Assembly (NCBI GenBank): GCA_024213275.1
Contig: JANAVG010000001.1
Span: forward strand, 1-64,000
DNA from: Rossellomorea sp. BNER
GTDB lineage: Bacteria; Bacillota; Bacilli; Bacillales; Bacillaceae_B
Reading direction: 5' to 3'
DNA length: 64,000 nt
Under the pieces are notes generated by a model that saw only the letters and a program-made list of their open reading frames with translations, was not told the DNA's origin and ran no database searches. This document shows positions 8,040 to 15,655 of the stretch, one piece after another. Each line of letters starts with the position of its first letter. Position 1 is the stretch's first letter. The position numbers and the translations under genes are program-made.

Positions 8040-9140
8040 CTATTTAATGCCCTTTAAGTAATTGCTAACGGTCTCATTAAATTTATGAGGATCATCCATT
8101 TTCAAATATATGGATTCGATGTTTTTTTTAAAACCAAAGATTTGTTGGATTTCTACTGGTTCTTTTAGTTTGATTACGTATGGTACTGGGTCTTTTTCAA
8201 GACCATGAAGTGCTAGCGCGATGCTTTTGCGATCTTGATCCACTTCCTTTGGGGACTTTGTATTTTCGTTTACCCCCTTTATTTGTTCCCATGAAACGAA
8301 TCCATATTGTCGAATCCCCTTTTGAAAATGAATGCCTTTTAAATCTAGCACCACAGGGGATAAACGGATAGCTTGGTAATCAGAAATGATGAACAATAAG
8401 GCATAAACATCAAGACCTGTAAGTATCCAAGCAGCAGTGTGGCTAAAATTGGAAACTATAACGTGCACAGCGACAATCTCAAAGACCATTGCATGAACAA
8501 GCATAATAAATACACCTTGGTAACTACCATCCTTATGAAAAGTAAAAGTACGGCTTTGTCCTTGCACCATAACGGGTGCTCTTTTTCGCCAGCTAAACAA
8601 ACTATAATAGATCGCTGCAATATCTGTAGCCAAAATCCGTAGTGTGAACTGGAATTTATTCAACCTTTCATTCCTGAATGAAAACGTACTTTGGATAGCA
8701 GCAGAAAAACTTAATAAAAAGTGATAATGCATATTCTTCTCTTTCCTATGATTCTTAATAAGAAAAGGAAACCTTTTTACGATAGCGACAAATAGTACTA
8801 ATTCTAATACAATGACCCCGGCTTCTATTACTATAACCGAGTGGTTGAAATAGGACAGATATGCATCTGCTTCATCAGGAATAATCCAATTAGAAAGGAG
8901 CAACCCCCAGAACACAAATGCGCACAACATCAACCAGGAAACTCTTTTCTTAAATCCAAAAAAATAAAGTACTAATGGCAAGATGATGACAAGATCAATT
9001 GCTGCGCCAAGGCCGACCATGTCATCAACAGGACCAACTAGCTGGACTTGCATAACCAGATAATTCGGGATGATAATCAAAAATAAAAATAGTATGATAC
9101 GTTTCCATGCTATTTCATTAAGTGAAAAAGAAACAACCAA
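8040..9140 (-). CDS. membrane protein of unknown function
   Basis: The 366 residues hold an N-terminal membrane domain with about four helices (residues 13-132) and a loop of roughly 50 residues. A second membrane part (about 205-260) follows, and then a soluble C-terminal domain of about 100 residues. That domain (LDLKGIHFQKGIRQYGFVSWEQIKGV) looks like the PH-like fold common after membrane helices in Firmicutes. The start is a TTG with AGGGGG 4-5 nt upstream, which is tight spacing. It is a single-gene unit with no recognised family and no function assigned. Confidence 0.65.
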   Translation of the reverse strand: MVVSFSLNEIAWKRIILFLFLIIIPNYLVMQVQLVGPVDDMVGLGAAIDLVIILPLVLYFFGFKKRVSWLMLCAFVFWGLLLSNWIIPDEADAYLSYFNHSVIVIEAGVIVLELVLFVAIVKRFPFLIKNHRKEKNMHYHFLLSFSAAIQSTFSFRNERLNKFQFTLRILATDIAAIYYSLFSWRKRAPVMVQGQSRTFTFHKDGSYQGVFIMLVHAMVFEIVAVHVIVSNFSHTAAWILTGLDVYALLFIISDYQAIRLSPVVLDLKGIHFQKGIRQYGFVSWEQIKGVNENTKSPKEVDQDRKSIALALHGLEKDPVPYVIKLKEPVEIQQIFGFKKNIESIYLKMDDPHKFNETVSNYLKGIK

Positions 9141-9259
9141 GCTACCCCCTACTTTCCATGTTTTGTTATTTTTAATTATAATGGAAGTGGTAATAATATA
9201 GCGTTTTTGACTTTTATTGTTCGAAAATATTCACATATATTTACCAAAGAAATATGGAT

Positions 9260-9345
9260 TTCAGTTTCTCCACAATCTGACCCTTATCATCAAAAATAGG
9301 CGCAGATCCTTATTCCAGAAATGCGCACGATCGTTATGTAAGGTA
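9260..9345 (-). repeat. GGGC-type spacer repeat, paired form
   Basis: CTCCACAATCTGACCCTTAT is followed by GGCGCAGATCCTTATTCC and AGAAATGCGCACGATCG. The two GCGC-bearing halves can pair. It lies downstream of the gpsA-like gene. Confidence 0.5.
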
Positions 9346-9417
9346 TGTGGAGATCCACAGATGCTAAAGAAAAGCCCCTATATGTTGAAGAAGTAATTTC
9401 CTTAAAAAATCAATTTC

Positions 9418-10383
9418 TCATTGGAATTCAAATTTTACAGGTCTTAAAAATAGATCTTCTAATGTATCTTTTGCATTTTTATTCTCGAATAAAATCTCAT
9501 ATAAAGCGTTAGTAATTGGAAGTTCAACGTCATATTGTTTGGATAATTCTCTTAATGCCCTTACCGTTGAAACACCTTCTGCTAATTTATCAAACTTTTC
9601 ACCTTGGACAAGTGCTTGACCAAATTTTCTGTTATGACTATGCATTGAGAACAATGTTGCCTCATAATCACCTAAATGACTTAATCCATATATTGTTAGT
9701 TCATTTCCTCCCATCGCTCTTAATAGGCGGGATAGTTCTCTTGTACCTCTTGCCATTAGTGAACCTTTTAAACTGCTATAATGTAGTCCATCTAACATTC
9801 CTGCAGCTATACCCATAACATTTTTTGAAGCTGCTCCTATTTCATTTCCAATAAGATCTTGTCCATAGTAAAACCTAATTAAATCACTATTGAGTTCCTG
9901 AACAATTTTCTTTGTGGTTTCAATATTTTCTGATCCTATAACCATGCAATTTGGGATATTATTAACGAAATCTTGTACATGTCCTGGTCCCACCCAAACT
10001 GCTACATCGATATTTTTCCCAACGGCTTCACCAAATACTTGTGAAAGCCTTTTTCCACTAGTAGCTTCTAATCCCTTCATACATAGTATGAAAGTTTTCC
10101 CTTGTATTTCATTTAATGAGTTTAATTGACGTGCAAATGAACGTAATTCTTGTGCACTAATAGAAATGATAATAAAATCAGCAGATGAAACTGCTTTATA
10201 TAATGAATTACTAAGTTCGATATCCTCTGGTAACGAAAGATAATCATTCTTTCTGGTTTCCTTTAGTCGAATGTAATTCCTTGAGTGTTCTCTTCCCCAT
10301 AACGTTACATTATGCCCAACCTTATTAACATACCAGGCTATAAAAGTACCCCAACGCCCACATCCTAGAACTGAAATATTCAT
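9418..10383 (-). CDS. divergent NAD(P)-dependent glycerol-3-phosphate dehydrogenase (GpsA family)
   Basis: Family members reduce dihydroxyacetone phosphate to sn-glycerol-3-phosphate. The start at 10383 is supported by AAAAGGTGAG, and the product then begins directly with the Rossmann motif NISVLGCGRWGT (G7, G9, G12). The 321 residues keep CMKGLE, the family lysine segment ASKNVMGIAAG (normally the catalytic Lys) and LSHLGDYEATLFS. The usual GPS(F/H)A segment reads VGPGHVQDF, and overall similarity to housekeeping GpsA looks low. It sits among accessory genes with no lipid genes nearby, so it is probably a paralogue, and its substrate may differ. Confidence 0.8.
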   Translation of the reverse strand: MNISVLGCGRWGTFIAWYVNKVGHNVTLWGREHSRNYIRLKETRKNDYLSLPEDIELSNSLYKAVSSADFIIISISAQELRSFARQLNSLNEIQGKTFILCMKGLEATSGKRLSQVFGEAVGKNIDVAVWVGPGHVQDFVNNIPNCMVIGSENIETTKKIVQELNSDLIRFYYGQDLIGNEIGAASKNVMGIAAGMLDGLHYSSLKGSLMARGTRELSRLLRAMGGNELTIYGLSHLGDYEATLFSMHSHNRKFGQALVQGEKFDKLAEGVSTVRALRELSKQYDVELPITNALYEILFENKNAKDTLEDLFLRPVKFEFQ

Positions 10384-10564
10384 AAATCTCACCTTTTCTG
10401 AATTCATTTTCATCGCTTTGTTTCCCATTAAAAATTGGATTTACTGGCATCAGGATAAATTCGGTACGAGCAACAAAATGTCCTTCCTGCCTTATTCAAC
10501 AATCCTACACTTTAACCTTAACCTAATTCCAATTATTTCAAAATTCCATCTCTTTCACAATGCG

Positions 10565-10660
10565 TTACTCTAGAATATGGCCCTTTTCAGGAAGACTTGA
10601 TTTCAAGATAATCTTAAAAGATAATTATGGTCATCCGCTAATGCCCCCGTTTATTGAAGA
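10565..10660 (-). repeat. GGGC-type spacer repeat, two copies
   Basis: One half is TGGCCCTTTTCAGGAAGAC then TTGATTTCAAGATAAT, matching 636-672. The second is ATGCCCCCGTTTATTGAAG, which matches 1859-1880 (ATGCCCCCGTTTGCTGAAC). It is immediately 3' of the cytidine deaminase gene. Confidence 0.6.
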
Positions 10661-10665
10661 TGAAA

Positions 10666-11097
10666 TTATTCAATATCACTTGTGTATTTTACTGGTAATA
10701 ACTCTATTACCTTACACTTTACTAATTTATCATTATAAGAAATGATTACATCTGTATTTTCCCCATAATCACTAATTAACTCCCGACACATACCACAGGG
10801 AGCAACCACCCAACATTTTTCTATATCTTCGTGTGGATGAGGGTGAGCCACTGCTACAATTGTTTCAAATTCGTGGTCTCCTTCAGAAATAGACTTACCA
10901 ATAGCCATTGCTTCCCCACACACTGTTATTCTTCCCACATTCGCTTCCACGTGAACTGCTGAAAAAACATTACCAGATGTTGTTCTAACTGCTGAACCAA
11001 TGTGATGTCGTCCATACTTATAATTCTTTTCTATTACTTTTTCTGCTTCCTTAATCAATTCATAGTCTCTATCTTCTAAAGGTCTTCCTTTTAACAT
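10666..11097 (-). CDS. cytidine deaminase family protein
   Basis: This 143-residue zinc enzyme belongs to the cytidine / blasticidin-S deaminase family. The ligand and proton-shuttle motif is CGEA with C60 and E62 in TVCGEAMAIG, and the second motif is PCGMCRE with C101 and C104. All three zinc cysteines and the glutamate are present. The length fits the small tetrameric class. The ATG follows a GGGGGAG site. It could salvage cytidine or inactivate a nucleoside antibiotic, and the accessory neighbourhood makes the latter plausible but unproven. Confidence 0.85.
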   Translation of the reverse strand: MLKGRPLEDRDYELIKEAEKVIEKNYKYGRHHIGSAVRTTSGNVFSAVHVEANVGRITVCGEAMAIGKSISEGDHEFETIVAVAHPHPHEDIEKCWVVAPCGMCRELISDYGENTDVIISYNDKLVKCKVIELLPVKYTSDIE

Positions 11098-11204
11098 AAT
11101 TATTCTCCCCCTTGGTAGTTCAATATCATCCTTCTACTCAAAAAACCTGCCCTATTGCTTAATCCCAATTTTTTCAAAGCAAGGAGTTTGACTCAATCTT
11201 TTTT

Positions 11205-11258
11205 TTCTCAAAAAAAACGCTTACCTTATTTCGGATAAGCGCCCTTTAATGGAATAAC
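11205..11258 (-). terminator. repeat-derived hairpin upstream of the deaminase
   Basis: On the minus strand, TTAAAGGGCGCTTATCCG, a short loop and GGTAAGCG are followed by eight T residues, a good terminator shape. The left part is the GGGC-type repeat, showing that some copies carry terminator activity. It lies beyond the 5' end of the cytidine deaminase gene and has no intact gene feeding it. Confidence 0.65.
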
Positions 11259-11654
11259 TTTACTGGTATTTTTAAACAACTTTATTGTAATAAACATCTT
11301 TATTGTCAGTCAATATTTAAAAGGTACTATTCACAAGCTTTTGGCTTTGATTACAAATTGTTTATAGTAAAAAGCCTAACTAAGACCACAGGTGTATTGG
11401 AAAATAAAACCTGAGATAGTGTTAACCAAAGAAGTGTTTTTGTAAACTTAATTAATAACGGAATAGAACAGAGAAGGGGGATTATTAAAGGATTCTTAGT
11501 AATCTTATTTCAATGGGAATGTCGGAAAGGCATCATGATGGAAATTAAGCGTATATGTGATTATTTTGTAGCTATTAATGGACGAGAGCGAAAGACAGGT
11601 ATATCAATTGATAGACCAAACGTAGAAAAAACTGCTCTGAATGGAGGAATATAT

Positions 11655-11749
11655 ATGAAGACTGTACTACAAACAAAAAAATAAAAAAAGTCTATGGTGC
11701 AAAAGGAAATGTATATACAGCGCTGGAAGATATAGATTTGACAACCTAA
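11655..11749 (+). pseudogene. BceA-type ABC transporter ATPase, N-terminal scrap
   Basis: Translation gives MKTVLQTKK and then, after a frame change in an A-rich run, KKVYGAKGNVYTALEDIDLT followed by a stop. This is the first strand and A-loop region (KVYG) of peptide-antibiotic exporter ATPases of the BceA family. No Walker motifs remain. AATGGAGGA stands before the ATG. The rest of the 11.1-11.9 kb gap shows only a possible decayed frame at 11530-11650, and a MITE-like repeat at 11805-11895. Confidence 0.7.
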
Positions 11750-11802
11750 AAAAGTCGAATTCCTTACTATGCTAAGGATCCAACTTTTTTAAATGCTGTA
11801 TT

Positions 11803-11896
11803 CGGATTTAGATTGTTTCTATTCGAACTAGAATAGAAACCCTTAATGATTATGGTTTCGGAGCATCTTTCCGTCAAGCAATAATTGGTTCATAAG
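11803..11896 (+). repeat. MITE-like repeat, partial copy
   Basis: This aligns with 19845-19945 at roughly 70 percent identity by eye. Shared blocks are AGAATAGAAACCC, TCGG(A/G)GCATCTTT and AGCAATAA. The copy lacks the right-hand end present at 19990-20010. Confidence 0.6.
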
Positions 11897-11913
11897 AAGA
11901 GGGTTTTTAACCG

Positions 11914-12705
11914 TTATAAAAATTGACTGGCATCTATCCTAGTGGAACTTTTCCCCTTAACCTGCTTTAACGTCGCTACTATAAGAAAGCTAACAATTAC
12001 TAATAAGAGCCATGAACTCACCTTTCCTAGATGAACGAGACTCCATGCATCGGCTTGGTTTGGATATTCCCAAGCTCCAAAGAACGTTGCGATATTTTCG
12101 GCTATCCATATAAAAAACCCGATGAGCACGAATGAAAGTGCGAGTGGCATACGGTAACGAGTTCCATCAACCTCGTATGTGACCCATGATCGCCAAAAGA
12201 CGATAATGACAAGCCCAGATAACCACCAACGAATGTCAATCCAATAATGGTGGGTGAAAAAATTCAAATAAATTGAAGATGCTAGAGGTACAACTACCAA
12301 AAACGGAGGCCACTTAACCAGTTTAACCTTTAACCTCCTCCACGCCTGGCAGAGATAACTTGCTACACTTGCGTACATGAATCCGCTATACAAAGGCACT
12401 CCAAAAATTTTGAAATATCCTTCGTCTGGATAAGACCAGGAGCCCATATGTACCTTAAAAAGTTCAAGAGCAAGTCCAATAAGGTGGAACAATGTAATCA
12501 CTTTTAGTTCATCCCGGGTTTCAAGCCCAGAATGTACCATCCACCACTGCATCAGAAGGCAGATGATGAGCAGCCAGTCATACCGTGGCAGGAAGGGAAG
12601 TGGCACGATTTGTGTTAAAGCCAAAGAGGCAAAAATCACGACAGGAAACAAACAGGATAGGGCCTGCTCCCAACCAAAATGAACGAGTTGTTTAAGTGCT
12701 CTCAT
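11914..12705 (-). CDS. yoaT: DUF817 family membrane protein, YoaT-like
   Basis: This integral membrane protein of about 263 residues has seven or eight predicted helices and the conserved DUF817 features (HFGWEQALSCLFP, GSWSYPDEGYFKIFGVPLYSGFMY and GAWEYPNQADAW). I prefer the ATG at 12705 over the one at 12765 because AAGGAGAGG lies 8 nt before it, and the family normally starts at this point. It is the last gene of a yoaS-yozG-yoaT cluster seen in B. subtilis. Function is unknown. Confidence 0.85.
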   Translation of the reverse strand: MRALKQLVHFGWEQALSCLFPVVIFASLALTQIVPLPFLPRYDWLLIICLLMQWWMVHSGLETRDELKVITLFHLIGLALELFKVHMGSWSYPDEGYFKIFGVPLYSGFMYASVASYLCQAWRRLKVKLVKWPPFLVVVPLASSIYLNFFTHHYWIDIRWWLSGLVIIVFWRSWVTYEVDGTRYRMPLALSFVLIGFFIWIAENIATFFGAWEYPNQADAWSLVHLGKVSSWLLLVIVSFLIVATLKQVKGKSSTRIDASQFL

Positions 12706-12745
12706 GAATTGTGCCTCTCCTTCCAATGTTAAATATTCCACTTTA

Positions 12746-12967
12746 TTAATCTTGGGTGTCTTCATCACTTTGATATTCTAAAAGATCTCCTGGTTGACAT
12801 TCTAAAGCCTTACAAATCGCCTCTAAAGTTGATAATCGAATCGCTTTTGCCTTTCCATTTTTTAATATAGAAAGGTTCGCCATCGTGATTCCAACCCTCT
12901 CCGAAAGTTCTGTTACGCTCATTTTCCTTTTAGCCAACATCACATCAATATTGATTATAATCGCCAT
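12746..12967 (-). CDS. yozG: small Cro/CI-type HTH regulator, YozG-like
   Basis: The 73 residues (MAIIINIDVMLAKRKMSVTE onwards) form a single XRE helix-turn-helix with the family pattern ELSERVGITMANLSILKNGK and ALECQPGDLLEY. The ATG at 12967 is chosen because GAGGTG sits 6 nt upstream; a GTG nine bases earlier overlaps that site. It lies between the DUF2975 and DUF817 genes. Regulators of this type are commonly paired with DUF2975 membrane proteins and probably control the operon. Confidence 0.88.
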   Translation of the reverse strand: MAIIINIDVMLAKRKMSVTELSERVGITMANLSILKNGKAKAIRLSTLEAICKALECQPGDLLEYQSDEDTQD

Positions 12968-12977
12968 TGTTTTCACC

Positions 12978-13454
12978 TCAGACCGTTAAGTCATTTTCTG
13001 ATTTTATATCTATGGCATTTTTTAATAGCCTTTGAAGAACAGCAGCAAAGACTGCGATCACCATTGAAGCAAAAGCAGGAACCATTCCGATTATAATGAG
13101 ACCTGGTGCATCGTCCAGCTCTGCTACGAGAAAAACAAATGGCATCATTACTACATACAAACCACTGATTGTCATTGCACAGAATTTGATATTCTTTAGA
13201 GCTTTAACAGACAACTCAGAGAAAGCTTGGTTCTTGTCAATATAGCTTAAAAGTTTAAAAGCCTGATACAATGCAACGAAAAACGGTATCACTGATACAT
13301 ACATACCTATTAAAATCGGATATAGTATATGGGCATAATCTGGATTCACTGGATTTTTAGCTAACCAAGACACCCCAAAGATACACAAAGCAAGAACCGG
13401 AGTTCCAATAAGAAAAACCGACATCCTTAAAAATAGTGTTGACCCTCGTTCCAT
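12978..13454 (-). CDS. yoaS: DUF2975 membrane protein, YoaS-like
   Basis: This four-helix membrane protein of 158 residues contains the DUF2975 signature (LLSYIDKNQAFSELSVKALKNIKFCA). The start at 13454 follows GTGAGGTG with 8-nt spacing. It is the first gene of the yoaS-yozG-yoaT unit, and only 10 bp separate it from yozG. No molecular function is known. Confidence 0.88.
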   Translation of the reverse strand: MERGSTLFLRMSVFLIGTPVLALCIFGVSWLAKNPVNPDYAHILYPILIGMYVSVIPFFVALYQAFKLLSYIDKNQAFSELSVKALKNIKFCAMTISGLYVVMMPFVFLVAELDDAPGLIIIGMVPAFASMVIAVFAAVLQRLLKNAIDIKSENDLTV

Positions 13455-13569
13455 AAAAAGCACCTCACTTACTTATTGTCAATTTGAATTTAACATATAT
13501 TTTATCGTTTTACAATAAATTTTTATTCATTTTAATTATGTTTTTATTGCTATACAATTAGACAAAGAT

Positions 13570-13602
13570 AAAAAGCATTCCTCATTACAAAGAAATGCTC
13601 TA
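13570..13602 (-). terminator. terminator of the 51-residue gene
   Basis: On the minus strand, AGCATT and AATGCT arms with partial inner pairing are followed by TTTTTATC. It lies directly downstream of the small reading frame at 13616-13771 and is part of the reason that frame is listed. Confidence 0.6.
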
Positions 13603-13615
13603 TAACTTTAAACAT

Positions 13616-13771
13616 TCAATTATCTAACTTGTTCAAACTGACCGTTACTATATTAAAAAATACTGCCAGTATTTTGGCAGCCTTTAACTTCCCCATTACT
13701 CCTGTTAGATCAACTAATTCCATAAATTCATTTACTTTTTTAGTGGGACCCCTATTAAATGGTATCCGCAT
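13616..13771 (-). CDS. possible 51-residue protein
   Basis: This short frame (MRIPFNRGPTKKVNEFMELV and on, ending LNKLDN) has normal-looking amino acid use. It is preceded by CAGGAAA and followed by a terminator. It might be a real small gene or the tail of a decayed one. No family was recognised. Upstream of it is the perfect hairpin at 13797-13853. Confidence 0.35.
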   Translation of the reverse strand: MRIPFNRGPTKKVNEFMELVDLTGVMGKLKAAKILAVFFNIVTVSLNKLDN

Positions 13772-13796
13772 TTTCCTGACTCTCCCCCAACATAGA

Positions 13797-13853
13797 CTTT
13801 CCCCCGAATATAGACACTTTTATTTCAGTGTCCATTATTCGGGGGAAAGTTTT
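13797..13853. terminator. long GC-rich hairpin
   Basis: CTTTCCCCCGAATA pairs with TATTCGGGGGAAAG, enclosing a second stem (GACACT with AGTGTC), and is followed on the plus strand by TTTTTAT. It lies in the gap between yoaS and the PTS gene, with no plus-strand gene feeding it. It may be a remnant end of a lost element. Confidence 0.6.
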
Positions 13854-14071
13854 TATAGTGAGGCGTTAGCGAATATTTATTAAAATTTTTCATAAAATCA
13901 AATTGGTCCACTCAAGTTTTCTCTACTTACAGGAATAATACTCTTACTATTAGAGGGATACTGAACCTTCTTCTATAAGTAAAGTCAGACAATATAGACT
14001 GGTTTTTATTGAATGTGAACTTTGCTACACAATATGTGCGTGACTTTACTTATGATCATTTCCTCTAAAAA

Positions 14072-15541
14072 TCATAATGTTTTTAACTTCAAGGATTTTT
14101 CACCCTTATCCTCTGTTTTCTTCTCAGTTTTACCATCCTTAAATAAGTTACTTTTAAAGAACCCAAACGTTAACGTAACGGTGATGATAAATGTGATGGC
14201 CATCCCAATGAAATAGAAACTCCAATGCTCCGGATATACAGAAAGGAAAGAAAGAACTCCTCCCACTCCAACAGAAGTAGCTTTCACACCTTGTGCCGCT
14301 AAATACGCACTTCCGATTGCACTTCCAATCATAACGGCTATGAAAGGATATCTGAATCGGAGGTTGATCCCGTAAATCGCTGGTTCAGTAACCCCGAGCC
14401 ATGCGGATAACGTTGCAGTAAGTGACACACCTTTTAATTTTTGGTTTTGCTTTATAATAAAGAACATGGTCAACGCAGCAGCACCTTGAGCGAGTGTAAC
14501 CGTTTCCCCGATCGGCCATAAAGTAACATAGCCAAGTGTACCGGCCATTTGCAGATTCACCCCTAGGAAGATGTGGTGCATGCCAGTAATGACAAGCGGC
14601 CCGGAAATAAACCCGTACACGCCTCCGGCTAACGCAGGTGATACTTCAAACAGATAGAGAATACCATCTGTGATCCAGTTCGAACCTGTCATCGTAATCG
14701 GTCCGATGACTCCGAATGTTAGGAGTCCAGCGAATACTAAGGCGAGCGGTGCCACAAATATCATTTGTAAATTATCTGGAATAAAGCGTTTCAAACGCTT
14801 CTCAGACCAGGTTAATATCCATGTCGCAAAAATAACAGGAAGAACCTGTCCTTGGTAACCGATTTTTGCGATGTCCCATCCAAATAGACTCCAATACTCC
14901 ACTTCACTTGGATTCTCTGCATACGCATAAGCAGACATTAATGAAGGATGCACTAATAATAGCCCCAACACGATCCCTAATAACGGATTCCCACCGAATT
15001 TCTTAGCAGCTGACCACGCGATGAGTACAGGCAGGAATGTAAATGCTGTATTGGCAATGACATTGATGTATTCTGCAAATCCTGTCCAGCCCGTATACAC
15101 ATCTAATAACGATTTATTGTCATAGAAAATACCAGGGTTTGCAAGCAGGTTATTTAATCCTAATAGAAGACCTGCAGCGACGATTGCCGGAAGGATTGGA
15201 ATGAAGATGTCTGCCAAGACCCTTACACCTTTTTGAATGATGTTCCCTTTTTCAGCCGTAATCTTCTTCATTTCATCCTTACTTACTTCTTCTGCACCGG
15301 TCTGATTAACAAACTCATTGTAAACTTTCTCTACAAGCCCGGGACCAATGATGACTTGAAACTGACCATTTGCTGAGAAAGTCCCCTTCACCAGTTCATT
15401 TTCCTCTAACGCTTCTTTATTGACCAGGCTTTCATCTACTAATACCAAGCGCAGCCTTGTCACACAGTGTGATGCATTACTGACGTTTTCAGACCCGCCG
15501 ATATTTTTTATGATGCTGGAAACTTGATCTTTAAAAGTCAT
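14072..15541 (-). CDS. treP: PTS trehalose-type EIIBC component (TreP-like)
   Basis: This sugar permease and phosphotransferase imports a disaccharide (trehalose by similarity) as its 6-phosphate. The start at 15541 follows GGGGGAGG. The 489 residues contain an EIIB domain (1-90; phosphocysteine C26 in ASHCVTRLR) and an EIIC glucose-family domain from about 105 with ten helices (motifs GMHHIFLGVNLQM and WLGVTEPAIYGINLRFRYPF). There is no EIIA domain, so a Crr-type EIIA must act in trans. It is divergent from the hydrolase at 15656, with a shared operator between them. Confidence 0.88.
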   Translation of the reverse strand: MTFKDQVSSIIKNIGGSENVSNASHCVTRLRLVLVDESLVNKEALEENELVKGTFSANGQFQVIIGPGLVEKVYNEFVNQTGAEEVSKDEMKKITAEKGNIIQKGVRVLADIFIPILPAIVAAGLLLGLNNLLANPGIFYDNKSLLDVYTGWTGFAEYINVIANTAFTFLPVLIAWSAAKKFGGNPLLGIVLGLLLVHPSLMSAYAYAENPSEVEYWSLFGWDIAKIGYQGQVLPVIFATWILTWSEKRLKRFIPDNLQMIFVAPLALVFAGLLTFGVIGPITMTGSNWITDGILYLFEVSPALAGGVYGFISGPLVITGMHHIFLGVNLQMAGTLGYVTLWPIGETVTLAQGAAALTMFFIIKQNQKLKGVSLTATLSAWLGVTEPAIYGINLRFRYPFIAVMIGSAIGSAYLAAQGVKATSVGVGGVLSFLSVYPEHWSFYFIGMAITFIITVTLTFGFFKSNLFKDGKTEKKTEDKGEKSLKLKTL

Positions 15542-15581
15542 GCGATAACCTCCCCCTATTGAATCGCTTACATAAATTTTC

Positions 15582-15628
15582 AACTTGTTTAAACAAGTTC
15601 ATTATAGTACAGTATAATTTGTTGTCAA
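15582..15628 (-). promoter_or_regulatory. treP promoter with TreR-type operator
   Basis: On the minus strand, TTGACA (15623-15628) and TATAAT (15601-15606) are 16 bp apart. An 18-bp perfect palindrome, AACTTGTTTAAACAAGTT (15582-15599), lies just downstream. On the plus strand TATAAT at 15613-15618 can serve the divergent hydrolase gene, with the palindrome covering its -35 position. One GntR/TreR operator could therefore control both directions. Confidence 0.8.
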
Positions 15629-15655
15629 GAAAAATTGTGAAGAGGAGTGTTCACT

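Noticed and set aside
15647..15655. GTG at 15647 as the hydrolase start
   Set aside because: It overlaps the AGAGGAG ribosome site; the TTG at 15656 has correct spacing.
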